A stretch of DNA of 64,000 bases from Acidovorax sp. Root219. Lineage in GTDB: Bacteria; Pseudomonadota; Gammaproteobacteria; Burkholderiales; Burkholderiaceae_C. Position 1 is the stretch's first letter; every line of letters begins with the position of its first letter. The notes beneath the pieces were generated by a model that was not told where the DNA came from, made no database searches, and saw only the letters and a list, made by a program, of their open reading frames with translations. Below, in pieces: positions 49,062-60,114 of this stretch. The stretch is taken from the NCBI RefSeq assembly GCF_001428665.1, contig NZ_LMIJ01000004.1, positions 33,756 to 97,755 of the forward strand, read 5' to 3'. The translations under genes and the position numbers were made by a program.

Positions 49062-49182
49062 GGGGGTCTACCTGGGGTGGGCGCTGCGCGCCCATGAGCC
49101 TCGGGGGCGTGATTTTACGCCAGAGGCCCGGCGGGCGCAGGGCGGGCCCCTGCCCCACCCCGCGCACCCCCTCAGGCGCCGT

Positions 49183-50412
<1,230 letters not shown>

Positions 50413-50484
50413 GGCAGTTGGTGGTTGCGTATGAAATCGGAACAGGTCAGGGCATGCGGCCGCGCACCGGATGTGTGCAGCGCA

Positions 50485-50513
50485 TGCACCCACTATGCAC
50501 CAAGGATGGTGCA
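50485..50513. promoter_or_regulatory. Cluster of TGCACC / GGTGCA half-sites upstream of serA
   Basis: TGCACC occurs at 50485-50490 and 50496-50501 (11 bp apart), and GGTGCA at 50508-50513, so the last two form an inverted pair with a 6-bp spacer. This resembles an NtrC box (TGCACC-N5-GGTGCA) but with one extra spacer base. It lies about 75-100 bp before serA, facing its promoter region. The assignment is inference. Confidence 0.45.
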
Positions 50514-50552
50514 ATGCACAAAACCTTGCAGGGCTCCGTGAATGGCAAAATG

Positions 50553-50574
50553 CTGTCACAAAAGCGTCACAATT
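50553..50574 (+). promoter_or_regulatory. Putative Pho box (PhoB site) of the ugp operon
   Basis: Two 11-bp direct repeats, CTGTCACAAAA (50553-50563) and GCGTCACAATT (50564-50574), fit the PhoB pattern of CTGTCA-type 7-mers plus 4-bp AT spacers. It lies about 140 bp before ugpB. The ugp operon is a known PhoB target in E. coli. Further GTCACAA copies occur at 50651-50657 (direct) and 50611-50617 (inverted). Confidence 0.6.
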
Positions 50575-50581
50575 GGACACA

Positions 50582-50596
50582 TTGCACCTGGTGCAA
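50582..50596. promoter_or_regulatory. 15-bp perfect palindrome in serA-ugpB region
   Basis: TTGCACC-T-GGTGCAA is a perfect 7+1+7 palindrome using the same half-site as the cluster at 50485-50513. It is followed at once by a short dyad GGGGATTTCCCC (50597-50608). Both lie between the Pho box and ugpB, so they could affect either divergent gene. The rest of the 301-bp gap 50413-50713 holds no gene that I can see. Confidence 0.45.
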
Positions 50597-50713
50597 GGGG
50601 ATTTCCCCAGTTGTGACCACTACAGTGCTGTGCGACAACGACACATCACTGTCACAAGGGCTGCCTAGCATCCGCCCTTTGTGCATTTCGCCATCCCCGG
50701 AAGGAAACCATCC

Positions 50714-52024
50714 ATGCAACTCAAGCACCTAGCACTGTCTGCTGCCATCGCCCTGTCCGTCTGCGCCCCTGCGCAGGCCCAACAAGTAGAAATCCAGTGG
50801 TGGCACTCGATGAGCGCCGCCCTGGGTGACTGGGTGAACGACCTGGCCAAGCAGTACAACGCCAGCCAGACCAAGTACAAGGTCGTCCCCACGTACAAGG
50901 GCACGTATGACGAATCGATGACCGGTGCGGTCGCGGCCTTCCGTGCGGGCAATGCCCCCCACATCATCCAGGTGTTCGAAGTGGGCACCGCCACCATGAT
51001 GGCCAGCAAGGGCGCCATCGTGCCTGCGGCCAAGGTGCTCAACGACGGCGGCTTCAAGTTCGACCCCACCCAGTACGTGTCGGCCGTGGCCGGCTACTAC
51101 ACGGCGCCCAATGGCCAGATGCTGAGCTACCCGCTCAACAGCTCCACCACCATCTTCTACTACAACAAGGACGCCTTCAAGAAGGCCGGCCTGGACGCCG
51201 ACAAGCCGCCCAAGACCTGGCCCGAAGTGTTCGCCGCCGCCTCCAAGCTCAAGGCCAGCGGCCACAGCTGCCCGTTCACTACCAGCTGGATCAGCTGGAC
51301 CCAGCTCGAGAGCTTCTCGCTGTGGCACAACACGCTGTTCGCGTCCAAGAACAACGGTTTCGACGGCAACGACGCCCAGCTGCAGATCAACACGCCGCTG
51401 CATGTGCGCCACTTCGAGAACCTGGCCAAGGCATCCAAGGACGGCAGCTTCGTCTACAAGGGCCGTGCCAACGCGCCAGACGCATCCTTCCCATCGGGTG
51501 AGTGCGCCATGATCACCGGTTCGTCGGGTCTGTACGCCCGCGTGGCCAAAGAAGCCAAGTTTGCCTATGGCATCGCTCCCCTGCCTTACTACGACGACGT
51601 GAAGGGCGCGCCCCAGAACACCGCCATCGGCGGTGCCAGCCTGTGGGTGATGTCTGGCAAGAAGGCCGAGGAGTACAAGGGCGTGGCCGACTTCCTGAAC
51701 TTCCTGAACGACACCAAGGTGCAGGCCGCCAGCCACCAGCGCACCGGCTACCTGCCCGTGACCACGGCAGCCTACAAGCTGACCGAAGCCTCCGGTTTCT
51801 ATGAAAAGAACCCCGGCACCGACGTGGCCGTGACGCAGATGATCCGCAAGGCCACCGACAAGTCGCGCGGCATCCGTTTGGGCAATTTCGTGCAGATCCG
51901 CACCATCATCGACGAGGAAACCGAACAGATCTGGTCCGGCAAGAAGTCCCCCAAGGAAGCCCTGGACGCCGCAACCACCCGCGGTAACGAGCAACTGGTG
52001 CGCTTCGCACGCGCCAACAAGTAA
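50714..52024 (+). CDS. ugpB: sn-Glycerol-3-phosphate-binding periplasmic protein UgpB
   Basis: Receptor of the glycerol-3-phosphate/glycerophosphodiester importer, 436 residues (E. coli 438). Signal peptide MQLKHLALSAAIALSVCAPAQA is cleaved before QQVEIQWWHSM. The WWHSM start of the mature chain, FEVGTATMMAS, YPLNSSTTIFYYNKDAFKKAG and CPFTTSWISWTQLE are UgpB-specific stretches. Ribosome site AAGGAA is seven bases before the ATG at 50714. The first gene of ugpBAECQ; a Pho-box-like site lies upstream. Confidence 0.95.
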   Translation: MQLKHLALSAAIALSVCAPAQAQQVEIQWWHSMSAALGDWVNDLAKQYNASQTKYKVVPTYKGTYDESMTGAVAAFRAGNAPHIIQVFEVGTATMMASKGAIVPAAKVLNDGGFKFDPTQYVSAVAGYYTAPNGQMLSYPLNSSTTIFYYNKDAFKKAGLDADKPPKTWPEVFAAASKLKASGHSCPFTTSWISWTQLESFSLWHNTLFASKNNGFDGNDAQLQINTPLHVRHFENLAKASKDGSFVYKGRANAPDASFPSGECAMITGSSGLYARVAKEAKFAYGIAPLPYYDDVKGAPQNTAIGGASLWVMSGKKAEEYKGVADFLNFLNDTKVQAASHQRTGYLPVTTAAYKLTEASGFYEKNPGTDVAVTQMIRKATDKSRGIRLGNFVQIRTIIDEETEQIWSGKKSPKEALDAATTRGNEQLVRFARANK

Positions 52025-52083
52025 GCGCTCTCCGAGCGCTCATGGCAGCAGCCCCGGCACACCGGCCGGAGCGCTGCCGAAAG

Positions 52084-52135
52084 CCCGCCTCCCGCGCAAA
52101 CCGACCCGGTTTGCTGGGTGGCGGGTTGTCTTTTT
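52084..52135 (+). terminator. Nested hairpin and T-rich tail between ugpB and ugpA
   Basis: Inner stem GCAAACCG (52096-52103) / CGGTTTGC (52107-52114), outer stem CCCGCC (52084-52089) / GGCGGG (52120-52125), then TTGTCTTTTT (52126-52135). It would act as a partial terminator or 3' protector, giving more ugpB than ugpAEC message, a common arrangement for ABC importers. The ugpA ribosome site follows at once. Confidence 0.6.
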
Positions 52136-52147
52136 GAGAGTCTGGAC

Positions 52148-53029
52148 ATGGAAAAACGCGTTCTCTTCCGCTCAGCGTGGCTGCCGTGGGTGCTTCTGGC
52201 ACCCCAGTTGGTCATCATCAGCGTCTTCTTCTTCTGGCCGGCCGGCCAGGCCCTGGTGCAGTCGTTCCAGGTGCAGGACACCTTCGGTTTCTCCAACGAG
52301 TGGGTGGGCTTCGACAACTTCAAGGCCCTGTTCCAGGACGAGGGTTACCTGGCCTCGTTCAAGACCACGGCGTTTTTCTCCATTCTGGTGGCGGTCAGCG
52401 GCATCAGCCTGTCCCTGATCCTGGCCATCTTTGCGGACCGCATTGTCAAGGGCGCCCTGGCCTACAAGACCGCGCTGCTGCTGCCCTATGCCGTGGCCCC
52501 GGCCGTGGCCGGCGTGCTGTGGATGTTCATGTTCTCGCCCTCGCTCGGCGTGGTGTCGTACATGCTGCGCCAGTCGGGCTTCAACTGGAACCACATGCTC
52601 AACTCCGACCACGCCATGGCGCTGATCGTGGTCGCAGCCGTGTGGAAGCAGATCTCCTACAACTTCCTGTTCTTCCTGGCGGGCCTGCAGTCCATCCCCA
52701 AGTCGCTGATCGAAGCCGCTGCCATCGATGGGGCCGGCCCCTGGCGCCGGTTCTGGAGCATCCAGTTCCCGCTGCTCTCGCCCACCACGTTCTTCCTGCT
52801 GGTGATCAACGTGGTCTACGCCTTCTTCGATACCTTCGCCATCGTGGACTCGACCACGCAGGGCGGCCCGGGGCGCGATACCTCGATCCTGGTCTACAAG
52901 GTGTATTACGACGGCTTCAAGGCCATGGACATGGGCGGCTCGGCAGCGCAGTCGGTGGTGCTGATGTTCATCGTCGTCACGCTCACCGTGATCCAGTTCC
53001 GCTACGTGGAAAAGAAAGTGCAGTATTGA
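52148..53029 (+). CDS. ugpA: Glycerol-3-phosphate ABC transporter permease UgpA
   Basis: Inner-membrane permease of the MalF type, 293 residues, six spans. First span [25 protein letters not shown] (about 12-36); the EAA loop [24 protein letters not shown] (about 195-218) docks on UgpC. The start at 52148 ([14 protein letters not shown]) matches UgpA starts and follows the hairpin; upstream sequence in frame is unrelated. Ends 1 bp before ugpE. Confidence 0.94.
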   Translation: MEKRVLFRSAWLPWVLLAPQLVIISVFFFWPAGQALVQSFQVQDTFGFSNEWVGFDNFKALFQDEGYLASFKTTAFFSILVAVSGISLSLILAIFADRIVKGALAYKTALLLPYAVAPAVAGVLWMFMFSPSLGVVSYMLRQSGFNWNHMLNSDHAMALIVVAAVWKQISYNFLFFLAGLQSIPKSLIEAAAIDGAGPWRRFWSIQFPLLSPTTFFLLVINVVYAFFDTFAIVDSTTQGGPGRDTSILVYKVYYDGFKAMDMGGSAAQSVVLMFIVVTLTVIQFRYVEKKVQY

Positions 53030-53030
53030 G

Positions 53031-53882
53031 ATGGTTGAACGCAGTCCTTACCTGAAACTCTTCTCGCACCTGATCATGGTGCTGGGGGTGATCATCGTCG
53101 GCTTCCCGCTGTACCTGGCGTTCGTGGCCTCCACGCACACGGCCCAGGACATCGTGCAGGCGCCCATGCCCCTGCTGCCCGGCAGCAACTTCTGGCAGAC
53201 CTACCACGACACGCTGTTCGGCGGCGGCGCGGGCGCGGGCTCCACCGCACCCGTGGCGCGCATGATGTGGGTGAGCTTCGTCACCGCCATCGTGATCACC
53301 GTGGGCAAGATCGCGATCTCGCTGCTCTCGGCCTTCGCCATCGTGTACTTCCGCTTTCCCTTCAAGGGCATCTGCTTTTGGCTGATCTTCATCACGCTGA
53401 TGCTGCCGGTGGAAGTGCGCATCGGGCCCACCTACCAGGTGGTGTCCAACCTGGGCATGCTCAACAGCTACGCGGGCCTGACGGTGCCGCTGATCGCCTC
53501 GGCCACGGCCACCTTCCTGTTCCGCCAGTTCTTCCTCACGGTGCCCGACGAGCTGGTGGAGGCCGCGCGCGTGGACGGCGCCGGCCCCATGCGCTTCTTC
53601 AAGGACATCCTGGTGCCGCTGTCGCGCACCTCGATCGCCGCGCTGTTCGTGATCCAGTTCATCTACGGCTGGAACCAGTACCTGTGGCCGCTGCTGGTGA
53701 CCACCTCGGAAGACATGTACCCCGTGGTGATCGGCATCAAGCGCATGATCGCCGGCGGCGACACCGGCAATGAGTGGAACATCGTGATGGCCACGGCCCT
53801 GCTGGCCATGCTGCCGCCCGCGCTGGTGGTGGTGTTCATGCAGCGCTGGTTCGTCAAGGGCCTGGTCGATACCGAAAAGTAA
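53031..53882 (+). CDS. ugpE: Glycerol-3-phosphate ABC transporter permease UgpE
   Basis: Second permease, MalG type, 283 residues. Six spans, with the UgpE-typical N-terminus [33 protein letters not shown], the periplasmic segment [16 protein letters not shown], and the EAA loop [24 protein letters not shown] (about 177-200). Spaced 1 bp from ugpA, so translation is coupled. 77 bp lie between its stop and ugpC. Confidence 0.94.
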   Translation: MVERSPYLKLFSHLIMVLGVIIVGFPLYLAFVASTHTAQDIVQAPMPLLPGSNFWQTYHDTLFGGGAGAGSTAPVARMMWVSFVTAIVITVGKIAISLLSAFAIVYFRFPFKGICFWLIFITLMLPVEVRIGPTYQVVSNLGMLNSYAGLTVPLIASATATFLFRQFFLTVPDELVEAARVDGAGPMRFFKDILVPLSRTSIAALFVIQFIYGWNQYLWPLLVTTSEDMYPVVIGIKRMIAGGDTGNEWNIVMATALLAMLPPALVVVFMQRWFVKGLVDTEK

Positions 53883-53959
53883 GCGACACCCCGCAACCCA
53901 ATGACCGTGGCGGCCACCCATCCGTGCCGCCCAGACACAACCCAGATCCCAAAGTTGTT

Positions 53960-54970
<1,011 letters not shown>

Positions 54971-54975
54971 ACTGC

Positions 54976-55743
54976 ATGAGTGACGCGCAAACCGAGGCCA
55001 GCCTGGCCACTGCCTGGCCCTACCCGCGCTGGATCGCGCACCGCGGCGCGGGCAAGCTCGCGCCCGAGAACACCCTGGCAGCGTTTCGCCTCGGGGCCCA
55101 GCATGGCTACCGCATGTTCGAATGCGACGCCAAGCTCAGCCGCGACGGCGTGCCCTTTCTGATGCACGACGCCACGCTGCAGCGCACGACCAATGGCCAG
55201 GGCACCGGCGGCGACCTGGACTGGAGCGCCCTGTCCCAGCTCGACGCCGGTGGCTGGCATTCGCGCGCCCATGCGGGTGAGCCCCTGCCTACCCTGGAGG
55301 CCCTGGCGCGCTACTGCATCGCGAATGCCTACTTGCTGAACATCGAGATCAAGCCCACGCCCGGACTGGAAGAGACCACCGGCCGCGTGGTGGCCGAGAC
55401 CGCCGCCCGCCTGTGGCAGGGCCAGGCCGTGCCGCCGCTGCTATCGTCCTTTCAGCCGGCCGCGCTGGCGGGCGCACGTGCCACGGCACCGCATCTGCCG
55501 CGCGCACTGCTGGTCGACGTGCACCGCCAGGGCTTCGTAGACGAAGCCCACGGCCTGGGCTGCGTGGCCATCGTCTGCAACCACGCGCTGTGGGATGCCG
55601 CGCTGGTGGCCACCGTGCATGGCCAGGGTATGCGCACGCTGAGCTACACCGTGAACGACCCCTGGGCTGCGCAGCGCCTGATCGCTCTGGGCACGGACGG
55701 CATCATCACCGACCGGGTCGATCTGTTCAGCCCCGCGGGCTGA
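54976..55743 (+). CDS. ugpQ: Glycerophosphodiester phosphodiesterase UgpQ
   Basis: Cytoplasmic enzyme splitting imported glycerophosphodiesters into glycerol-3-phosphate and an alcohol; 255 residues (E. coli 247). GDPD active-site residues: His22 (AHRGAGKLAPENT), Glu49 and Asp51 (FECDAKLS), His64 (FLMHD), and the metal-site Glu in LLNIEIKPTPG (near 118). Starts 5 bp after ugpC. It completes the ugpBAECQ operon. Confidence 0.94.
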   Translation: MSDAQTEASLATAWPYPRWIAHRGAGKLAPENTLAAFRLGAQHGYRMFECDAKLSRDGVPFLMHDATLQRTTNGQGTGGDLDWSALSQLDAGGWHSRAHAGEPLPTLEALARYCIANAYLLNIEIKPTPGLEETTGRVVAETAARLWQGQAVPPLLSSFQPAALAGARATAPHLPRALLVDVHRQGFVDEAHGLGCVAIVCNHALWDAALVATVHGQGMRTLSYTVNDPWAAQRLIALGTDGIITDRVDLFSPAG

Positions 55744-55747
55744 ACAG

Positions 55748-55776
55748 GTGTTCCGGCCTTGCTGGGGCTGGAACAC
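55748..55776 (+). terminator. Inverted repeat after ugpQ
   Basis: GTGTTCC (55748-55754) and GGAACAC (55770-55776) can pair around a 15-base loop whose GC-rich ends extend the stem partly. It begins 4 bp after the ugpQ stop. There is no T run, so this is a possible transcript end only. Confidence 0.35.
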
Positions 55777-55818
55777 ACTCTCTCACAAGCGGTGCAGTGG
55801 GCGCGCCACAATGCACGC

Positions 55819-58353
55819 ATGACATTGCACCGCTTCCGTGACCGCCTTGCGGCCAGCACGGCCCTCCTTCCTGCGCCCAGGTATTCCCGCCAACTGACCG
55901 ACCTGCTACAGGCCGCCCTCCTGGCACTTCTGATCGGTCCATTCGCCCTGCCGTCCGCGTTGGCCCAGGGCCGCGGAGCCACCGCGCCCGCCGCCGCGGC
56001 CAGCAGCGCCGCCGGCGAAAAACCCGAACTGCCCAGCGTGGACGCGCTGCGCGAGCGCTTCGATGCCATCCCCGCCAAGATCGGCGAGGACGACGACTAC
56101 CGCCAATGGCTCAGCGATGTCTCGGCCATCGGTACGGCCGCGAACCAGGTGGCCGCGCGGCGCGCCGAGGCGCTGGCGGATGTGGACTCCCGGCTCGCGG
56201 GCCTGGGCCCCGCGCCGGACAAGGGCGCATCGGCCGAGGCGCCGGACGTGGCGCAGCAGCGCAGCGCGCTGACCAAGGAGCGCAGCGGCATCGACTCCGA
56301 GCTCAAGCTGGCGCGCCTGATCGCGGTGGATGCCGAGCAGCGCAGCGCCGACATCATCCGCCAGCGGCGCGAGCTGTTCCAGACGGCGCTGACGACACGC
56401 ATCGACTCGCCGCTGACCGGCACCTTCTGGCGCAATGTGCGCAGCTCGTTCCCCAGCGACTGGATGCGCCTGCAGTCCCTGGGCTACGAAATGCAGGAGG
56501 CGGTGGAAAAAGCCTGGGAGCCCCGGCACCGCACAGGTTTTGCTGTGAGCCTGGCCATGGCGCTCTTCGTGGCCATAGCCGGCACCTGGCTGGCAGAACG
56601 CCTGCTGCTGCGCCTGGCCCCGGCGCGCCTGCCGCAGGGCCGGCTGCGCCGCTCGCTGCTGGCCTTTGCCTCGGTGGTGGTGCACACCCTGCTGCTCGGG
56701 CTGGCGGCACAACTGGCGTGGAGCAGCCTCACGGTAGACGGCGACCTGGGCCCGCGCCTGCAGGCGCTTGAGCGGGCCACCATGCAACTGGTGGTGTTTG
56801 CCGCCTTCATGATCGCGCTGGGCCATGCACTGATCTCGCGCAAGCGCAGCTCCTGGCGACTCACGGCCCTGTCGGACGAACTGGCCACGCGCCTGGCCCC
56901 TTACCCCTGGTGGATGGCGTTCACGGCCCTGCTGGGCGGGCTCATCATCGAGGTCAACCGCGTGGTGGGCGCCAGCCTGTCGGCCGAGGTCTCGGCACAC
57001 ACCCTGTCGGCACTGCTGATGGCGCTGGTCATCCTGTGCGCCCTGCGCCACCTGCGCGCGCCCGCAGCGCCTGCGGGGGACACTCCGGCCACCGAAACCC
57101 CAGCGCAGGAGCCGCCGCCAGCGCCCCGGCCCATCTGGGTAGGCCTGCTGGTGGCAGCGGCAGCCGCCACGGCCTGCGCCATCTTGCTGCTGCTGGTGCT
57201 GGGCTTTGTGGCCCTGGCCCACATGCTGGCCGGCCAGATGGTCTGGACCGGGGTGGTGTTCGCCACCACCTACCTCCTGTTCGAGCTGGTGGAAGACCTG
57301 GCGCAGGCCGTGCTGTCCTCGCGCGGAGGCTTCGGCCAGCGCCTGCACAAGGGCCTGGGCATCGACGGCAAGCTGCTGGACCAGAGCGCAGTGGTCGCAT
57401 CGGGTGCGCTGCGTGTGGTGCTGCTGTTCTACATGGTGATTGCCCTGCTGGCCCCGCTGGGCACGGCGCCCGACGAAGTGTTCCGCCGCGGTGGCAGCGT
57501 GAACCAGACCCTGCAGGTGGGCAGCGTCACGCTGGCGCCGCAGGCGCTGCTGACGGCGCTGGCCATCGCCTGCGCCGGCTTTGTGATGATCCGCATCCTC
57601 AAGCGCTGGCTCAGCGACCAGTTCTTTCCGAACACCTCGCTGGAGCCGGGCATGCGCAGCTCCATCGTCACCCTGCTGGGCTACGTGGGCGGAGTGGCAG
57701 TGGTCGCGGTGGCCCTCGCGGGCCTGGGGATCAGCGTGGAGCGCATCGCCTGGGTGGCCAGCGCGCTCTCGGTGGGCATTGGCTTTGGGCTGCAGGCCAT
57801 CGTGCAGAACTTCATCTCGGGCCTGATCCTGCTGGCCGAACGGCCGGTGCGCGTGGGCGACTGGGTGGTGCTGGGCGAGACCGAGGGCGACGTGCGCCGG
57901 GTGAACGTGCGCGCCACCGAGATCCAGCTCGGCGACCGCTCCACCGTGATCGTGCCCAACTCGGAGTTCATCACCAAGACCGTGCGCAACATGACGCTCA
58001 CCGGCGCCCCCGGGCGCGTGCTGCTGCGCCTGCCGGCGCCGCTGGATACCAATGCCCAGCGCATGCGCGAGGTTATCCTGGCAGCCTTTACGGCCCACGA
58101 AGGGATCATGGCCGACCCCGAGCCCATCGTGCAGCTCGAAGGCATTTTGAACGGCACGCTGACCTTTCTGGCCATCGGCTATGTGAGCAACCCGCGCAAT
58201 GCGGGCGGGGTGCGCAGCGACCTGCTGTTCTCCATCCTGGACAGCCTGCGCGATGCGGGCCTGGCCCTGTCACCACCCGCCACGACGGCCATCACGCATG
58301 GAACCCGTGCCCAAGGGGGAGATACGCCGCTGGCACCGGTCGCACAGGCCTGA
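55819..58353 (+). CDS. Large MscS-family mechanosensitive channel (DUF3772 type)
   Basis: Inner-membrane channel of about 844 residues that should open under hypo-osmotic stress. After a signal-like segment (about 32-50, ending ALAQ), a helical periplasmic DUF3772-like region (about 60-220) is followed by roughly ten spans. The C-terminal MscS core has the pore helix GIGFGLQAIVQNFISGLILLAERP (about 653-676) and the beta domain RVGDWVVLGETEGDVRRVNVRATEIQLGDRSTVIVPNSEFI. Resembles MscK/MscM in size class. I chose the ATG at 55819; one 60 bp upstream is in frame. Converges with the next gene (21-bp gap). Confidence 0.9.
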   Translation: MTLHRFRDRLAASTALLPAPRYSRQLTDLLQAALLALLIGPFALPSALAQGRGATAPAAAASSAAGEKPELPSVDALRERFDAIPAKIGEDDDYRQWLSDVSAIGTAANQVAARRAEALADVDSRLAGLGPAPDKGASAEAPDVAQQRSALTKERSGIDSELKLARLIAVDAEQRSADIIRQRRELFQTALTTRIDSPLTGTFWRNVRSSFPSDWMRLQSLGYEMQEAVEKAWEPRHRTGFAVSLAMALFVAIAGTWLAERLLLRLAPARLPQGRLRRSLLAFASVVVHTLLLGLAAQLAWSSLTVDGDLGPRLQALERATMQLVVFAAFMIALGHALISRKRSSWRLTALSDELATRLAPYPWWMAFTALLGGLIIEVNRVVGASLSAEVSAHTLSALLMALVILCALRHLRAPAAPAGDTPATETPAQEPPPAPRPIWVGLLVAAAAATACAILLLLVLGFVALAHMLAGQMVWTGVVFATTYLLFELVEDLAQAVLSSRGGFGQRLHKGLGIDGKLLDQSAVVASGALRVVLLFYMVIALLAPLGTAPDEVFRRGGSVNQTLQVGSVTLAPQALLTALAIACAGFVMIRILKRWLSDQFFPNTSLEPGMRSSIVTLLGYVGGVAVVAVALAGLGISVERIAWVASALSVGIGFGLQAIVQNFISGLILLAERPVRVGDWVVLGETEGDVRRVNVRATEIQLGDRSTVIVPNSEFITKTVRNMTLTGAPGRVLLRLPAPLDTNAQRMREVILAAFTAHEGIMADPEPIVQLEGILNGTLTFLAIGYVSNPRNAGGVRSDLLFSILDSLRDAGLALSPPATTAITHGTRAQGGDTPLAPVAQA

Positions 58354-58374
58354 CCGGCCTGCGCGACAGGGCGT

Positions 58375-58653
58375 TCAGCCCCTCCAGCTCTTGCACATGG
58401 CCCACTGGCAGGTGGCGCAGGCAAGCACCAGCGCGGCATAGGTCGCCATCTTGCCGTCGCGGCCCAGCAGCACCAGGCCGGCCAGCAGCACGGCGCTGCC
58501 CACTGCGAATTGGATAGCAGCCTGGGCCCATGTGGCGCGGTATGCGTTGGATTTCCAGCCCAGCAGGCGGGCGCCCAGCACCATCAGCACGGCCATGGCG
58601 GCGGCGGGCGCGAGGAAATTCAGCAGGTGGTTCAGCGTGTCCAGAGGACCCAT
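58375..58653 (-). CDS. Small membrane protein, 92 aa
   Basis: Unknown function. Three hydrophobic stretches are visible: about 10-30 (LLNFLAPAAAMAVLMVLGARLL), 43-62 (WAQAAIQFAVGSAVLLAGLVLL) and 68-85 (MATYAALVLACATCQWAM). It ends with KSWRG. Base composition and codon use match its neighbours, and such short conserved membrane proteins are common next to hemA in this family as far as I can judge. Divergent from hemA with a 73-bp shared region. Confidence 0.72.
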   Translation of the reverse strand: MGPLDTLNHLLNFLAPAAAMAVLMVLGARLLGWKSNAYRATWAQAAIQFAVGSAVLLAGLVLLGRDGKMATYAALVLACATCQWAMCKSWRG

Positions 58654-58687
58654 GGCAATTGACCCAGATCAAGGCTTTCCCAGGCAG

Positions 58688-58718
58688 TTGTACCGGGATG
58701 TGCCAACAATTTTATAAT
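58688..58718 (+). promoter_or_regulatory. Sigma-70-like promoter of hemA
   Basis: TTGTAC (58688-58693) and a consensus TATAAT (58713-58718) are separated by 19 bp. The hemA ATG is at 58727, only 8 bases after the -10 hexamer, so transcription should begin at or within 1-2 bases of the start codon, giving a leaderless or nearly leaderless mRNA. No ribosome site is visible before the ATG. Confidence 0.6.
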
Positions 58719-58726
58719 CAGCGTCT

Positions 58727-60028
58727 ATGGCAGTCTGGGCCCTCGGCATCAACCACACCACCGCGCCCCTCGATTTGCGCGGCAGGTTCGCGTTCGCGCT
58801 CGACCAGATCGCCCCCACGCTGCACGGCCTGCGCCAGTCGCTGGGCCAGGAAAGCCGCCACCCCGGTGTGGAAACCGCGATCATTTCCACCTGCAACCGC
58901 ACCGAAATCTATTGTGCGGGCGAGCAGGCGGCCATCGACCACACCCTGGGCTGGCTGGCGCAAAGCGGCGGCGTGAGCCCGGCGTTGCTGCGCTCGCACT
59001 CCTATTCGCTCGAAGACAGCCTGGTGGCGCGCCATGCCTTTCGCGTGGCCAGCGGGCTCGACTCGATGGTACTGGGCGAAGCCCAGATCCTGGGCCAGAT
59101 GAAAGACGCCGTGCGCGCCGCCGAAACCGCTGGCGCCCTGGGCACCACGCTGAACCAGCTGTTCCAGCGCAGCTTTGCCGTGGCCAAGGAGGTGCGCACC
59201 TCCACCGAGATCGGCGCGCACAGCATCAGCATGGCGGCTGCCGCTGTGCGCCTGGCGGGCCAGCTGTTCGAAGACCTGGGCAAGATCCGCGTGCTCTTCG
59301 TGGGCGCGGGCGAAATGATCGAACTGTGCGCCACCCACTTCGCGGCCAAGAACCCCAAGCAGATCGCGATTGCCAACCGCACGCTGGAGCGCGGCGAAAA
59401 GCTCGCCACGCGCTTTGGCGGCGAGGTCATGCGCCTGGCCGACCTGCCCGAGCGGCTGCACGAGTTCGACGCGGTGATCAGCTGCACGGCCAGCAGCCTG
59501 CCCATCATCGGCCTCGGAGCCGTGGAGCGCGCGCTCAAGAAGCGCCGCCACCGCCCCATGTTCATGGTCGACCTGGCGGTGCCGCGCGACATCGAGCCCG
59601 AGGTCAAGGCCCTGGGCGACGTCTACCTGTACACCGTGGACGACCTGGCCAGCGTGGTGCAGACGGCCCAGGCCAACCGCCAGGCGGCCGTGGAGCAGGC
59701 CGAGGCCATCATCGATGCCGGTGTGCAGAGCTTCATGCACTGGATGGACCAGCGCCACCCGGAAGGCGGCGTGGTGCCCCTGATCCGGCAGCTCAACGCC
59801 CAGACCGACAGCTGGCGCGCGGCCGAGATCGCGCGCGCCAAGAAGCTGCTGGCCCGTGGCGAGGACGTGGACGCGGTGCTGGAAGCCCTGTCGCGCGGCA
59901 TCACGCAGAAGATGCTGCACGGCACCATGGCCGAGCTGCATGCGGGCGATGCCGAGATGCGCGCCCAGACGGCGCAGACCGTCTCGCGCCTGTTCCTGCG
60001 CTCGCAAAGCAAGAACAGCGGCCTGTAG
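58727..60028 (+). CDS. hemA: Glutamyl-tRNA reductase
   Basis: NADPH-dependent reduction of glutamyl-tRNA to glutamate-1-semialdehyde, the first committed step of C5 heme synthesis; 433 residues. Catalytic Cys56 lies in [12 protein letters not shown]; the HemA signature [26 protein letters not shown] spans about 103-128; the NADPH motif [17 protein letters not shown] is near 190-206. The C-terminal dimerisation helix runs to the end. Start [14 protein letters not shown] is standard. First gene of hemA-prfA-prmC; relevant also to heme supply for BphO. Confidence 0.97.
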   Translation: MAVWALGINHTTAPLDLRGRFAFALDQIAPTLHGLRQSLGQESRHPGVETAIISTCNRTEIYCAGEQAAIDHTLGWLAQSGGVSPALLRSHSYSLEDSLVARHAFRVASGLDSMVLGEAQILGQMKDAVRAAETAGALGTTLNQLFQRSFAVAKEVRTSTEIGAHSISMAAAAVRLAGQLFEDLGKIRVLFVGAGEMIELCATHFAAKNPKQIAIANRTLERGEKLATRFGGEVMRLADLPERLHEFDAVISCTASSLPIIGLGAVERALKKRRHRPMFMVDLAVPRDIEPEVKALGDVYLYTVDDLASVVQTAQANRQAAVEQAEAIIDAGVQSFMHWMDQRHPEGGVVPLIRQLNAQTDSWRAAEIARAKKLLARGEDVDAVLEALSRGITQKMLHGTMAELHAGDAEMRAQTAQTVSRLFLRSQSKNSGL

Positions 60029-60114
60029 CGGCGCCCGCCGCTCCACCAGGCACGTTGCCCGCCGCAAGGGCAGCGCCCGCTACGAACACGTAGCCCCTCC
60101 CCTTTTTTCACCGC

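Noticed and set aside
45105-49097. Very long open frame on the plus strand (about 1330 codons)
   Set aside because: It lies antisense to the flavin/iron-sulfur dehydrogenase, has no recognisable motifs and a His/Val/Gly-rich composition typical of the shadow frame of GC-rich genes.
50485-50596. Calling the TGCACC cluster a true NtrC-dependent promoter
   Set aside because: Spacer lengths differ from the NtrC consensus and I found no properly spaced -24/-12 sigma-54 promoter nearby.
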